NCBI GenBank assembly: GCA_946481695.1
Contig: CAMLON010000004.1
Coordinates: forward strand, 1 to 64,000
DNA: 64,000 bases
Direction: 5' to 3'
Origin: an uncultured Bartonella sp.
Lineage (GTDB): Bacteria; Pseudomonadota; Alphaproteobacteria; Rhizobiales; Rhizobiaceae
Under the pieces are notes generated by a model. That model did no database searches, was not told where the DNA came from, and was given only the letters and a program-made list of their open reading frames with translations. Below, piece by piece: positions 55,386-64,000 of the stretch. Both the position numbers and the translations under genes were made by a program. Every line of letters starts with the position of its first letter. Position 1 is the first letter of the stretch.

Positions 55386-56080
55386 TCACTTTTTTATGGA
55401 ATATGACCGTAATAGCCGTTTGTGAGCATTGAACGTTAAACTGCAATGCATGGGGCTGGTTACGTTGAATATCAATTTAAGATCATTAAAAATGATCTGC
55501 GTGATTTCAGGTTGAAAAATATTCCGTCTTTTTTGAACACATCGGGTTGAACACATCGGGTTGAACACAGCGGAAATTTCGACAAAGCTGAACTTGATTT
55601 GAAAATCTGGCAAAAAAACTGCCGGAAAGAAAACTTCCGGAAAGAAAACATGCCGGAAAAATACCCGAAAATGCCGGAAAAATCATTGCAATGGAAAACA
55701 ATTGACAGACTAATCAACTGCCGCAGTGGAAGGACGTTTTGAATTTGCTAGTGCCAGACTATCCGCTACTATCAGACCTTGAAAAGGAACGTTTGAAAAA
55801 CGGTTCTTATAAAAAACCACAAAAAGCAACTGATTCGCATTCGAGGGCAAATTAATCGATTTAATTATCAATTTTCCCCGTTTTTGGATCTCCAAACCGG
55901 TTGAATCCAAAATAATGCAATCTACACTGCACGTGGAATAAAGGCTTCAATCATAAGATGCTGCGACGAGGGTTATTTCTCGCATTTTATCGCGTTTGGG
56001 TGTTGACGCAAAATAATAAGCCGGTTAATAATTTGCCTCATAAATTTCAAAAAAGGTTTTGATATTCGGACCTTAGGGGG
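55386..56080. other. Intergenic region with short direct repeats
   Basis: Two copies of ACACATCGGGTTGA near 55539-55567, followed by a third partial copy, and a run of related GCCGGAAA words near 55619-55685 stand out. These give the impression of slippage-generated repeats. No gene with a credible start was found. Confidence 0.5.
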
Positions 56081-56083
56081 CTG

Positions 56084-56240
56084 ATAACCAGTTGGGTTAT
56101 GTCATTCTTATGACCATGACCCGGCGCAGCAGAGTTACACCCCCGCATACTCTGCTGCACTTATTTGCCTGTAAAAAAACAGGTGCTTGAAATGGAAAAC
56201 AGGTGAAGAGGCATTATGCTTTTTCACCTGTTTTTTGTTT
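56084..56240 (+). ncRNA. Candidate structured small RNA with five hairpins
   Basis: Five stem-loops follow each other: ATAACC/GGTTAT (56084-56100), GTCAT/ATGAC (56101-56114), GCAGCAGAGT/ACTCTGCTGC (56126-56158), GCCTGT/ACAGG (56167-56183) and AAAACAGGTGAA/TTCACCTGTTTT (56196-56234). The last is followed by a T-rich tail like an intrinsic terminator. No open frame fits. The end and order suggest a plus-strand transcript of about 160 nt. I cannot assign it to a known RNA family, and 6S RNA or an attenuator are only guesses. Confidence 0.5.
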
Positions 56241-56308
56241 TGTTTGATTGCATAGATCGGTATGATTAAATCAACAAAATTTGAACGACTTCGATCAACA
56301 ATTTAACA

Positions 56309-56330
56309 GAAACCGGTTTTGACCGGTTTC
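56309..56330 (-). terminator. AAACCGG hairpin downstream of dapD
   Basis: GAAACCGG at 56309 pairs perfectly with CCGGTTTC at 56323 over a six-base loop. It lies 40 bp after the dapD stop. The T-run after it on the minus strand is short. It closely resembles the hairpin at 5491-5512. Confidence 0.4.
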
Positions 56331-56370
56331 ACTGATGGTTCAGAAAAACAGATTCCGGAGAACCGGTTTT

Positions 56371-57219
56371 TTAATCGCGCAACAATTCGTTGACAGATGT
56401 TTTTGAGCGGGTTTTTTCGTCGACCCGTTTGACAATGACGGCGCAATAAAGATTGGGGCCAGGCTCGCCATTTGGAAGTGGTTTTCCCGGCATGGTTCCT
56501 GCAACAACAACCGAATAGGGTGGTACTTCGCCATAGAAAATTTCGCCGGTTGCGCGGTCGACAATTTTTGTCGATTTGCCGATGAAAACGCCCATACCGA
56601 GCACGGCTCCCTCACGGACAATACAACCTTCTACAACTTCCGAACGCGCACCGATAAAGCAATTGTCCTCGATGATTGTGGGACCTGCCTGCAACGGCTC
56701 CAGAACGCCGCCAATTCCGGCTCCGCCAGAAAGGTGGACGTGTTTACCCACTTGCGCGCATGAGCCGACAGTAGCCCATGTATCGACCATTGTGCCTTCA
56801 CCGACATAAGCCCCGATATTGACGAATGACGGCATCAAAACGACGCTTGGAGCAATATAGGCAGACCGTCGCACAATAGCGTTCGGAACCGCGCGGAAAC
56901 CGGCATTTTCAAAATTGTCGGCGTTCCAGCCGTCGAATTTCGATGGAACTTTATCCCACCACGAAGATTGATCGGGACCACCGGAAATCAGTCCCATGGC
57001 ATTGAGCCGGAAAGATAACAGAACCGCTTTTTTGAGCCATTGGTGAACTTTCCAGTTGCCGTTATTTTCACGTTCGGCGACGCGCAGTTTTCCCTTGTCG
57101 AGAAGGTCGAGCACATGGTCGACAGCCTCGCGTATTTCTCCCTTCGTCAGGATGTTGACTTTTTCGCGTTCATCAAACGCCTTTTCAATGATGGATTCCA
57201 GTTGGGACAGATTGGTCAT
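56371..57219 (-). CDS. dapD: 2,3,4,5-tetrahydropyridine-2,6-dicarboxylate N-succinyltransferase
   Basis: DapD succinylates tetrahydrodipicolinate in lysine and peptidoglycan precursor synthesis. The N-terminal helical region [16 protein letters not shown] is followed by a left-handed beta-helix of hexapeptide repeats ([52 protein letters not shown]). The C-terminal [30 protein letters not shown] is typical. At 282 residues the length is right. It pairs metabolically with dapE at the window's right end. Confidence 0.96.
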   Translation of the reverse strand: MTNLSQLESIIEKAFDEREKVNILTKGEIREAVDHVLDLLDKGKLRVAERENNGNWKVHQWLKKAVLLSFRLNAMGLISGGPDQSSWWDKVPSKFDGWNADNFENAGFRAVPNAIVRRSAYIAPSVVLMPSFVNIGAYVGEGTMVDTWATVGSCAQVGKHVHLSGGAGIGGVLEPLQAGPTIIEDNCFIGARSEVVEGCIVREGAVLGMGVFIGKSTKIVDRATGEIFYGEVPPYSVVVAGTMPGKPLPNGEPGPNLYCAVIVKRVDEKTRSKTSVNELLRD

Positions 57220-57317
57220 GGCATTAGGTCTCCGTTAAGTAAGTCGAAAGCATCAGCATTTATTCTCTCCGGCCTAATGCAAGAAACAATTGTGGTCAAT
57301 GAAAAGGAAGATCCTGA

Positions 57318-58160
57318 ATGGCTAATGGCGAAAAAAACGGTTGGACACCTTTTCGGCACTCGAAAGAGGATGCCCGTAAAGTTCATGAAGTTCCCGATAC
57401 GGCCCAAACGCGTTCACCAGCTTATCGCCTTGCCTATGTCGATGAAGATTTCATGATGCGGCGCGAATTGCGTGCTGTAAGAATCGGTCTGGAACTGATG
57501 AAACCGGAAGTCGGCTTTGTCGAACATGGTATCAAATCGACCGTTGTTCTGTTTGGCGGAGCCCGTATTCCCGAACCCGGTAAAGAAGCCCGATCGGCAA
57601 AAAATCCCGAACAAAAGCAAAATCTTGAAAAAGCCTCCCGTTATTATGACGAGGCGCGCAGATTCGCACAACTTTGCTCGCTTTATTCGGCCTCTACCGG
57701 CCATCATGAATTTGTCATTATTACCGGCGGTGGTCCCGGTGTGATGGAAGCCGGTAACCGTGGCGCGGACGATGTCGGCGCTCCCAGTATCGGGCTTAAT
57801 ATTGTTTTACCCCATGAACAGGCACCGAATGCTTATGTAACACCTGCCCTCTGTTTTGATTTCCATTATTTTGCGATGCGCAAGATGCATTTTTTGATGC
57901 GCGCAAAGGTGATTGCTATTTTTCCGGGTGGATTCGGCACTCTTGACGAATTGTTTGAAGCGTTAACGCTTATTCAGACGGGTCGAATGAAACGTGTTCC
58001 CATATTGATGTTCGGGCGTGAATTCTGGAAAAATGTGCTGAATGTGAAATATCTTGCCGAACAGGGAACAATTTCGCCCGATGACGCGAAATTGATAACT
58101 TACGTCGAAAGTGCCGACGAGGGTTGGGACATTATCCGCCAGTTTTACGATTTGAAATAG
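57318..58160 (+). CDS. LOG family protein (TIGR00730 type)
   Basis: The 280-residue protein contains the LOG/lysine-decarboxylase-like motifs ITGGGPGVMEAGNRGADDVG and PGGFGTLDELFEALTLIQTG. In plants and bacteria, family members release cytokinin bases from nucleotide 5'-monophosphates or act as nucleosidases. The N-terminal extension of about 60 residues (RSPAYRLAYVDEDFMMRRELRAVRIGLELMKPE) is shared with Rhizobiales relatives. The gene is divergent from dapD, 98 bp apart. The true substrate is unknown. Confidence 0.9.
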   Translation: MANGEKNGWTPFRHSKEDARKVHEVPDTAQTRSPAYRLAYVDEDFMMRRELRAVRIGLELMKPEVGFVEHGIKSTVVLFGGARIPEPGKEARSAKNPEQKQNLEKASRYYDEARRFAQLCSLYSASTGHHEFVIITGGGPGVMEAGNRGADDVGAPSIGLNIVLPHEQAPNAYVTPALCFDFHYFAMRKMHFLMRAKVIAIFPGGFGTLDELFEALTLIQTGRMKRVPILMFGREFWKNVLNVKYLAEQGTISPDDAKLITYVESADEGWDIIRQFYDLK

Positions 58161-58824
58161 ACCGGTTTTTCAAAACAACGATGGCAAATGAATAACAATG
58201 GCGAGCAAATCCGGTTGCATCCGGTTTTTGTTTCATCCGAAAACGTGCCATTTGCATTTTATGTGAGTGGCACAATTGGCAGGGGCGTTTGTCATCATCA
58301 CGCCGATCGTGACATTTGATGAGCCTGCGCACTTTGCCGTTTTCAAAAGCGGGGCAAATGGGGGGAAAAAGGGGCAAAGGAGTAAAGGAGGGAGATTTTT
58401 TCCGCCGGATTTTCCCGCTGATTGCCCGCGATTCAAAGCAAAGCCACAATGTCAAAGCCGGTTAAAAGCTGGAAATTTTGTCCGGTTCGGCATTTCTGAC
58501 GGTATTCGAGCCTAATGTTCGGTATTTTTGCCGGATGTCCCGCGAAATGTCGGAAGAAGATGAAATGGTGGAAAAAGAACAAGCCATATCCGCCGAACCG
58601 GCAAAATAAGAGCCGCATAACCGGCAAAAAAGTTCAGCAAATTTTATGTAGTTTATGCGCCTATCAAGCGGCGGCGATGATGGTTTTTGTTGGCGGGCAA
58701 AGGTGCTTGAACCGGTTTTTTTGAATGCCTCGGCGCCGGTTTTAAAGTGGAAACCGAAGCGGGATTTGTCAGGCCAAACGGAATTGGCCGGAATGGTTTT
58801 GTTGAACCATGTGAAGGTGGATTA
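58161..58824. other. Intergenic region without a recognised gene
   Basis: No convincing gene lies in this stretch. It holds a purine-rich part around 58355-58400 (GGGGGAAAAAGGGGCAAAGG) and many CCGG words. Open frames on both strands lack starts with ribosome-binding sites. Confidence 0.4.
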
Positions 58825-58857
58825 AAAAAGGCGGGTTAAACCCGCCTCGTTTTTTTA
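58825..58857. terminator. Bidirectional Rho-independent terminator
   Basis: AGGCGGGTT at 58829 pairs with AACCCGCCT at 58839 around a single A, flanked by A-run on the left and TTTTTTT on the right. Either strand would be terminated. On the minus strand it lies just after the small secreted protein gene. Confidence 0.85.
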
Positions 58858-58868
58858 AAAAACTGCAA

Positions 58869-59174
58869 TTATTTTCTCGGTGTACCGTCGTCGGATTCAC
58901 CTTTTTCGTCGTCCTGAATCACAGTTTTATCCAACGGCGAATCTTTCTTTTCACCCGGAACATAGCTGTCTTCGCGCGAACCATCACCATCGTGACGACC
59001 GGCTTTGCCACCGTGATCGTGATGGACATTGCCTTCCGGTGCTTTTGCCTTTTGACCTTCTACATAGCTGTCTTCAACCGAACCGTCACCTGAAGCATTA
59101 CGGGCTTCGGCGGCCAATACCATTGATCCTGCTGCCAATAGGCCAGCCAAAGAGACTGCGAGAATCTTTTTCAT
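58869..59174 (-). CDS. Small secreted protein with a duplicated DGSxEDSYVxG motif
   Basis: The 101-residue product has a signal peptide (MKKILAVSLAGLLAAGSMVLAAEA). The mature part is hydrophilic and contains the unit GDGSVEDSYVEGQKAK and, 30 residues later, GDGSREDSYVPGEKKD, separated by a His-rich stretch (NVHHDHGGKAGRHDG). The His and Asp could bind metal (inference). AGGAG lies before the ATG at 59174. I recognise no named family. It sits between the LOG gene region and the dnaK promoter. Confidence 0.75.
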   Translation of the reverse strand: MKKILAVSLAGLLAAGSMVLAAEARNASGDGSVEDSYVEGQKAKAPEGNVHHDHGGKAGRHDGDGSREDSYVPGEKKDSPLDKTVIQDDEKGESDDGTPRK

Positions 59175-59560
59175 TTTAATTTCTCCTGTTTTTGAAGCGT
59201 TGATGCTCCATGTCATCACACACTGCTTTTGTTAAAACTCTTTATTTTAGAACCATCAATAAAGAAATGTTCCAAACAGTGCTTTATTCAAGTCACGAAA
59301 TTGCACGAGGACATTTGCTTTGTGACGCGGTCATAGAAACATAATCGGATTTTATTTGCAAATACAGAACGTTGTTTTTTATCTTGATAAGCTTTGAAAG
59401 CAGGATTGGACACGATTATGAACAGCTTTACCGGCTTTTTTGAAAATTTGTGAGCGCCAAAGAAACAATAGTTTTGCCGGAAAAATGCATGATAAATGCC
59501 GTTCAATTGCATGAAAAACCTTTAAAAAACCGCTTTATCAAATGAATCTTTTCAACATCT

Positions 59561-59592
59561 CTTGCACGTCTACAGGGGTGCCCTTATATACG
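59561..59592 (+). promoter_or_regulatory. Candidate RpoH (sigma-32) promoter of dnaK
   Basis: CTTGCA at 59561 and CTTATATACG at 59583 are separated by about 18 bases after CTTG. This agrees with the alphaproteobacterial heat-shock sigma consensus CTTG then CYTATNTNNG. A start here gives a dnaK leader of about 120 nt. Within it, AGCTGTC (59659) and GACAGCT (59692) can pair just before the ribosome-binding site. Confidence 0.7.
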
Positions 59593-59717
59593 CCTCAACG
59601 AGGTTCGTTATGGTTGCCGATTTTTGAGTGGCCATTACGGGCTTTTCATATGATAAGGAGCTGTCTGACAGGAATGCTCGCTAGAGGTCCCGACAGCTTG
59701 CTGAATGGAGAGTAGAA

Positions 59718-61640
59718 ATGGCAAAAGTAATCGGTATTGACTTAGGTACGACAAACTCTTGCGTAGCCGTCATGGATGGCAAAAACGCGAAAGTTATCGA
59801 AAATTCGGAAGGTGCCCGTACCACACCTTCTATTGTAGCATTTGCAGAGGGTGGCGAACGTCTTGTTGGACAGCCGGCGAAGCGTCAGGCTGTAACCAAT
59901 CCTGAAGGCACTATTTTTGCGGTCAAGCGTTTGATTGGCCGTCGTTTCGACGACCCGATGGTTACCAAGGACAAAGAGCTTGTTCCTTATAAAATTGTCA
60001 AAGGGGAAAATGGTGACGCCTGGGTTGAAGTAGAAGGCAAGAAATATTCACCTTCCCAGGTTTCTGCAATGGTTTTGCAGAAAATGAAGGAAACGGCAGA
60101 ATCCTATTTGGGCGAAAAAGTCGAGCAGGCAGTTATTACAGTTCCTGCTTATTTTAATGATGCCCAGCGTCAGGCAACCAAAGATGCCGGTAAAATTGCC
60201 GGTCTTGATGTTTTGCGTATCATTAACGAGCCTACGGCAGCTGCTTTGGCTTATGGCCTTGACAAGAAAGACGGTAAAACAATTGCCGTTTATGACTTGG
60301 GCGGTGGTACGTTCGATATTTCTGTTCTCGAAATCGGCGATGGCGTTTTTGAAGTTAAATCGACCAATGGTGATACATTCCTCGGCGGTGAAGACTTTGA
60401 TATGCGTCTTGTCACTTATCTTGCCGAAGAATTCGAAAAAGAAAACGGCATTGATCTGAGAAAAGACAAATTGGCTTTGCAGCGTTTGAAAGAAGCTTCC
60501 GAAAAAGCCAAAATCGAGCTTTCATCTTCGCAGCAAACGGAAATCAACTTGCCGTTCATCACTGCTGATGCAACTGGTCCTAAACACTTGACCATGAAGT
60601 TGACCCGCGCAAAATTCGAGTCATTGGTTGATGATCTGGTTCAACGGACGATTAATCCGTGTAAGGCTGCATTGAAGGATGCCGGTTTGAGCGCTGGCGA
60701 TATTGACGAAGTCGTGCTCGTTGGCGGTATGACCCGTATGCCGAAGATTCAGGAAATTGTAAAAACCTTCTTTGGCAAGGATCCGCATAAAGGCGTCAAC
60801 CCGGATGAAGTCGTTGCAATGGGTGCTGCTATTCAGGGTGGCGTTTTGCAAGGCGATGTCAAAGATGTTCTGTTGCTTGATGTTACACCGCTATCTTTGG
60901 GTATCGAAACATTGGGTGGCGTGTTCACACGCTTGATCGAACGCAACACAACAATTCCGACCAAGAAGTCGCAAACCTTCTCGACTGCGGAAGACAATCA
61001 GAATGCTGTAACCATTCGTGTTTTCCAGGGTGAACGTGAAATGGCGGCTGATAACAAGTTGCTTGCCCAGTTTGACCTTGTCGGTATTCCGCCCGCACCG
61101 CGTGGCGTTCCTCAAATCGAAGTTACATTCGATATTGATGCCAACGGTATTGTCAGTGTTTCGGCAAAAGATAAAGGCACAGGAAAAGAACACCAGATCC
61201 GCATTCAGGCTTCTGGCGGTTTGAGCGATGCCGATATCGACAAGATGGTCAAGGATGCTGAAGCCCATGCTGCCGATGACAAGAAGCGGCGTGAAGGCGT
61301 TGAAGCCAAGAATCAGGCAGAGGCTCTTGTTCATACAACCGAGAAATCGCTTGCCGATTATGGTGACAAAGTCTCGGCTGAAGACAAGTCCGCAATTGAA
61401 GCTGCAATGGCTGATGTCAAGAAAGCTATCGAATCGGATGATGTTGATAGTCTTCCTGAGAAAACCAAGAAATTGTCCGAAGTCAGCATGAAGCTGGGCG
61501 AGGCAATGTATGCTGCTTCAAAAGCACAGGCTGAAGCCGACGCTGCACACGATGCGGCAAAAGAAGAACATAAGGACGATGATGTTGTCGATGCGGATTT
61601 TGAAGAGGTCGACGATAACGATAAGAACAATAAGAAATAA
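59718..61640 (+). CDS. dnaK: Molecular chaperone DnaK (Hsp70)
   Basis: DnaK is the ATP-driven Hsp70 chaperone, working with DnaJ and Grp[18 protein letters not shown] is the phosphate-1 loop, [18 protein letters not shown] phosphate-2, and [17 protein letters not shown] the adenosine motif. The linker [17 protein letters not shown] and substrate-binding domain follow. The tail is acidic and ends [14 protein letters not shown]. At 640 residues it is full length. GGAGAG precedes the ATG. It has its own RpoH-type promoter and a terminator, so dnaJ may depend on read-through or another promoter. Confidence 0.98.
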   Translation: MAKVIGIDLGTTNSCVAVMDGKNAKVIENSEGARTTPSIVAFAEGGERLVGQPAKRQAVTNPEGTIFAVKRLIGRRFDDPMVTKDKELVPYKIVKGENGDAWVEVEGKKYSPSQVSAMVLQKMKETAESYLGEKVEQAVITVPAYFNDAQRQATKDAGKIAGLDVLRIINEPTAAALAYGLDKKDGKTIAVYDLGGGTFDISVLEIGDGVFEVKSTNGDTFLGGEDFDMRLVTYLAEEFEKENGIDLRKDKLALQRLKEASEKAKIELSSSQQTEINLPFITADATGPKHLTMKLTRAKFESLVDDLVQRTINPCKAALKDAGLSAGDIDEVVLVGGMTRMPKIQEIVKTFFGKDPHKGVNPDEVVAMGAAIQGGVLQGDVKDVLLLDVTPLSLGIETLGGVFTRLIERNTTIPTKKSQTFSTAEDNQNAVTIRVFQGEREMAADNKLLAQFDLVGIPPAPRGVPQIEVTFDIDANGIVSVSAKDKGTGKEHQIRIQASGGLSDADIDKMVKDAEAHAADDKKRREGVEAKNQAEALVHTTEKSLADYGDKVSAEDKSAIEAAMADVKKAIESDDVDSLPEKTKKLSEVSMKLGEAMYAASKAQAEADAAHDAAKEEHKDDDVVDADFEEVDDNDKNNKK

Positions 61641-61668
61641 TTGCTCTTATGTCTCTGTAAATTGAAAA

Positions 61669-61703
61669 AAAGCCCGACCTTTTAATCAAAAGGGCGGGCT
61701 TTG
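61669..61703 (+). terminator. Hairpin between dnaK and dnaJ
   Basis: AAAGCCCGACCTTTT at 61669 pairs with AAAAGGGCGGGCTTT ending at about 61702, with one mismatch and a four-base loop. It is followed by TGTT rather than a long T-run. It lies about 30 bp after the dnaK stop and could attenuate transcription into dnaJ. Confidence 0.75.
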
Positions 61704-61843
61704 TTATGGAACAACCAATCCGTTCGCAATGGAAACCGGAACTATAATCTGTTTCAAAGAACCAATGACAACAGCCTGAGCGGAAACAAATATGGCAAAT
61801 GTCGTCTCATCAGTGAACGGCAGAAGAACTGCAGGAATAAGTG

Positions 61844-63007
61844 ATGAAAATTGACTATTATGAAACATTGGGCGTTTCACGGGAATGCGATGAAAAAACG
61901 CTCAAATCTGCTTTTCGTAAACTTGCCATGCGTTACCACCCCGACAGGAATCCGGGCGACAAAGAGGCGGAACAGAAATTCAAAGAAATCGGCGAAGCCT
62001 ACGAGGTTTTAAAAGATCCGCAAAAGCGTGCCGCATATGACCGTTTCGGCCATGCCGCTTTTGAAAATGGTGGTGGCGGTGGTGGAAATCCGTTCGGACG
62101 CGGCGGGTTTGCTGCCGGTGGTTTTTCCGATATTTTTGAAGACTTCTTTGGCGAGATGATGGGCGGTGCACGGCGCAAACGCGCTGACGGGCGCGAACGT
62201 GGTGCCGATCTCAGCTACAATATGGAAGTCACTCTGGAAGAGGCTTATCACGGTAAAACCGCACAAATCAGAGTGCCGGGTTCTATCACCTGTGATCTTT
62301 GTTCGGGAACGGGAGCCAAGAAAGGTTCAAAACCACAACCTTGTGCAACCTGTGGCGGAACAGGAAGGGTTCGTAGCGCTCAAGGTTTCTTCTCGATTGA
62401 AAGAACCTGCCCGACATGTCAGGGGCGCGGCGAAACGATCAAGGATCCTTGCCCGAAATGTCATGGACAGGGGCGCATAGAAGAAGAGCGTACATTGACT
62501 GTCAATATTCCGGCAGGAATTGAAGATGGAACACGTATCCGTCTCGCAGGGGAAGGAGATGCCGGAAGCCATGGCGGACCGGCAGGCGATCTTTACATTT
62601 TCCTGTCTATTAAACCGCATGAATTCTTCCAGCGTGACGGAGCCGATCTTTACTGCCGTGTGCCTATTTCCATGACAACAGCCGCACTCGGAGGCGAGTT
62701 TGAAGTTTCCACACTTGATGGCATGAAAACACGTGTCAAAGTACCGGAAGGAACGCAAAATGGCCGGCAATTCCGGTTGAAAGGCAAAGGTATGCCGGTT
62801 TTGCGCCAACAGACAACCGGCGATCTTTATATTCAGGTGGCAATTGAAACGCCGCAAAAATTGAGTAAAAGGCAGCGCGAGTTGCTGGAAGAGTTCGACA
62901 AATTGTCAGTCGATGAAAATTCGCCGCAGTCACACGGATTTTTTGCCCGTATGAAAGAATTTTTTGAAGGCATTGGCGGCAATAACGCCGATAACAGCAA
63001 AAACTGA
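61844..63007 (+). CDS. dnaJ: Chaperone DnaJ (Hsp40)
   Basis: DnaJ stimulates DnaK ATP hydrolysis and delivers clients. The J domain has HPD in [21 protein letters not shown], and a Gly-rich segment follows. Four zinc-binding CxxCxGxG repeats are present ([32 protein letters not shown]), then the C-terminal substrate domain. The 387 residues match type I DnaJ. The ATG at 61844 begins [11 protein letters not shown]; a GTG just before it is less likely. AGGAATAAG lies upstream. Confidence 0.97.
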   Translation: MKIDYYETLGVSRECDEKTLKSAFRKLAMRYHPDRNPGDKEAEQKFKEIGEAYEVLKDPQKRAAYDRFGHAAFENGGGGGGNPFGRGGFAAGGFSDIFEDFFGEMMGGARRKRADGRERGADLSYNMEVTLEEAYHGKTAQIRVPGSITCDLCSGTGAKKGSKPQPCATCGGTGRVRSAQGFFSIERTCPTCQGRGETIKDPCPKCHGQGRIEEERTLTVNIPAGIEDGTRIRLAGEGDAGSHGGPAGDLYIFLSIKPHEFFQRDGADLYCRVPISMTTAALGGEFEVSTLDGMKTRVKVPEGTQNGRQFRLKGKGMPVLRQQTTGDLYIQVAIETPQKLSKRQRELLEEFDKLSVDENSPQSHGFFARMKEFFEGIGGNNADNSKN

Positions 63008-63064
63008 CAAGTTCTCCATAGAAACGTCATGTTATGCATGGCCTTTTATGCATGACCTTTTTGG

Positions 63065-63098
63065 AAAAAAAGAAAGGCGGAAACATAGTCCGCCTTTT
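63065..63098. terminator. Terminator between dnaJ and dapE
   Basis: AAAGGCGGA at 63073 pairs with TCCGCCTTT at 63089 around a seven-base loop. On the plus strand it follows dnaJ by about 60 bp. On the minus strand it is followed by a T-rich run (TTTCTTTTTTTCC), so it can also end dapE transcripts. Confidence 0.75.
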
Positions 63099-63204
63099 CG
63101 GGCTTGTGTTCTGTTATTTGATTATTTGTTCCGTCTTTTTGATTATGGGCGCGAGTTTCATTTCCAATAAAAACCGGATATTGAATATCGGGCAATGCCG
63201 TTAT

Positions 63205-64000
63205 TTATTCATTGCTGTTATCGGCAAAGAAAAATTCCAGAAATTTTTCATATATTTCTGTGAGCTGTTCAAGATCTTTAATGGAAACACACTCATCGAT
63301 CATATGCATGGTTTGCCCGACAAGCCCGAACTCTACAACAGGGCAATAATCTTTGATAAATCTTGCGTCGGATGTTCCGCCAGAGGTTGATAATTCCGGA
63401 GTACGGCCTGTCACAGCTTCAATTGCGGCGCTCAAACGACTGACCAGCCGTTCGTTTTTTGTCAAAAATACACCACCCGGACTTACCATCCAGTCAAGCT
63501 GGTAACTTGCCGAAGATGCATTGCCATGCTGCAATTTCACTTTAGCCAAACGGTTTTCAATTTCCTGTTTTAGCGTGTCGATATTCCAATTGTCATTATA
63601 CCGGATGTTGAAACGGATCGTGCTTTGTGCCGGAATAACATTGGTTGTCGGATTGCCCGTATCAATCGCGGTAATTTCAAGATTACTTGGTTGAAAATGA
63701 CTTGAACCTTCATCAAGGGGTGTATTTTTCAGGGCTTCACACAGCTTGATCGTCAAATAAAGTGGATTGGCAGCACGTTCAGGATAGGCAACATGCCCTT
63801 GCTTTCCCTGCACTGTGATAACCCCTGAAAGCGAACCGCGCCGACCCACTTTAATCATATCACCTAAATGGTTCGGGTTTGTCGGTTCGCCAACAATTGT
63901 TGCGTCCCACGTTTCGCCTTTGTCGGCTGCCCATTTCAAAAGCTTTATCGTGCCATTAATACCGGGGCCTTCTTCGTCATTTGTTATCAATAGGCTGAGC
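63205..64000 (-). CDS. dapE: Succinyl-diaminopimelate desuccinylase, N-terminal part beyond the window
   Basis: DapE removes succinate from N-succinyl-L,L-diaminopimelate with two zinc ions in lysine and peptidoglycan synthesis. Only the C-terminal 264 residues are in view; the frame runs open through position 64000, so the start lies outside. Visible features are the metal-site acidic pair in [12 protein letters not shown], the dimerisation domain with [16 protein letters not shown] (the second-metal or interface His), and the late His in [26 protein letters not shown]. It is convergent with dnaJ. Confidence 0.93.
   Translation of the reverse strand, partial: LSLLITNDEEGPGINGTIKLLKWAADKGETWDATIVGEPTNPNHLGDMIKVGRRGSLSGVITVQGKQGHVAYPERAANPLYLTIKLCEALKNTPLDEGSSHFQPSNLEITAIDTGNPTTNVIPAQSTIRFNIRYNDNWNIDTLKQEIENRLAKVKLQHGNASSASYQLDWMVSPGGVFLTKNERLVSRLSAAIEAVTGRTPELSTSGGTSDARFIKDYCPVVEFGLVGQTMHMIDECVSIKDLEQLTEIYEKFLEFFFADNSNE

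Overview
The window looks like a chromosomal segment of an alphaproteobacterium of the order Hyphomicrobiales (Rhizobiales), closest in gene content and order to Bartonella/Brucella. Pointers are argH-lptM-lysA-DUF4175, accA-xerD, aroK-aroB, hrcA/rph-rdgB-hemW, argB-HAD-EamA, lepA, dapD-LOG and dnaK-dnaJ-dapE, plus a tandem pair of a short repeat common between genes of this order. Moderate base composition with many AT-rich spacers would suit a bee-gut-type Bartonella, but the species cannot be fixed from sequence reading alone.

Layout. 1-13 kb: SH3 protein, hydroxyacid dehydrogenase, hydroxybutyryl-CoA dehydrogenase and cobalamin adenosyltransferase, BrkB-type membrane protein, TlpA thioredoxin, arginine and lysine biosynthesis (argH, lysA), a large DUF4175 envelope protein and a DUF305 protein. 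13-20 kb: cysK, then a 4.2-kb AT-rich island (14583-18789) between two 269-bp direct repeats made from the 3' end of an aldo/keto reductase gene. The island carries a His-Xaa-Ser (Hxs) radical SAM peptide-maturation locus (precursor, hxsD, hxsB, hxsC) and a convergent secreted protein built of 72-bp Cys-containing repeats. 20-29 kb: methyltransferase, cNMP-binding protein, CenR/OtpR-like response regulator, L,D-transpeptidase, a pair of parS-like sites, accA, xerD, aroK, aroB and a tRNA-Arg(CCU) gene split by a group I intron. 29-40 kb: D,D-carboxypeptidase, then the heat-shock genes grpE and hrcA, separated by an unusual hemC and a complete ABC importer, then rph-rdgB-hemW. 41-45 kb: an operon for four-carbon sugar acids (KdgT-type permease, DUF1537 kinase, PdxA2-type dehydrogenase), a DeoR regulator and two identical operator-like sites in its promoter. 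45-58 kb: methylmalonyl-CoA epimerase, an XRE fatty-acyl-type regulator, an AKR/LysR divergent pair, argB-HAD-EamA, lepA, a chain of hairpins that may be a small RNA, dapD and a LOG-family protein. 58-64 kb: a small secreted repeat protein, dnaK with an RpoH-type promoter, dnaJ and the 3' part of dapE.

Functional links: argH/argB (arginine), lysA/dapD/dapE (diaminopimelate and lysine), aroK/aroB (shikimate), and the adenosyltransferase, methylmalonyl-CoA epimerase and fatty-acyl-type regulator (B12-dependent propionyl-CoA use, inferred). The most interesting item is the Hxs island: a radical SAM peptide-modification system whose product is not known to me, packaged as a recent insertion that a single recombination between its flanking repeats could remove cleanly.
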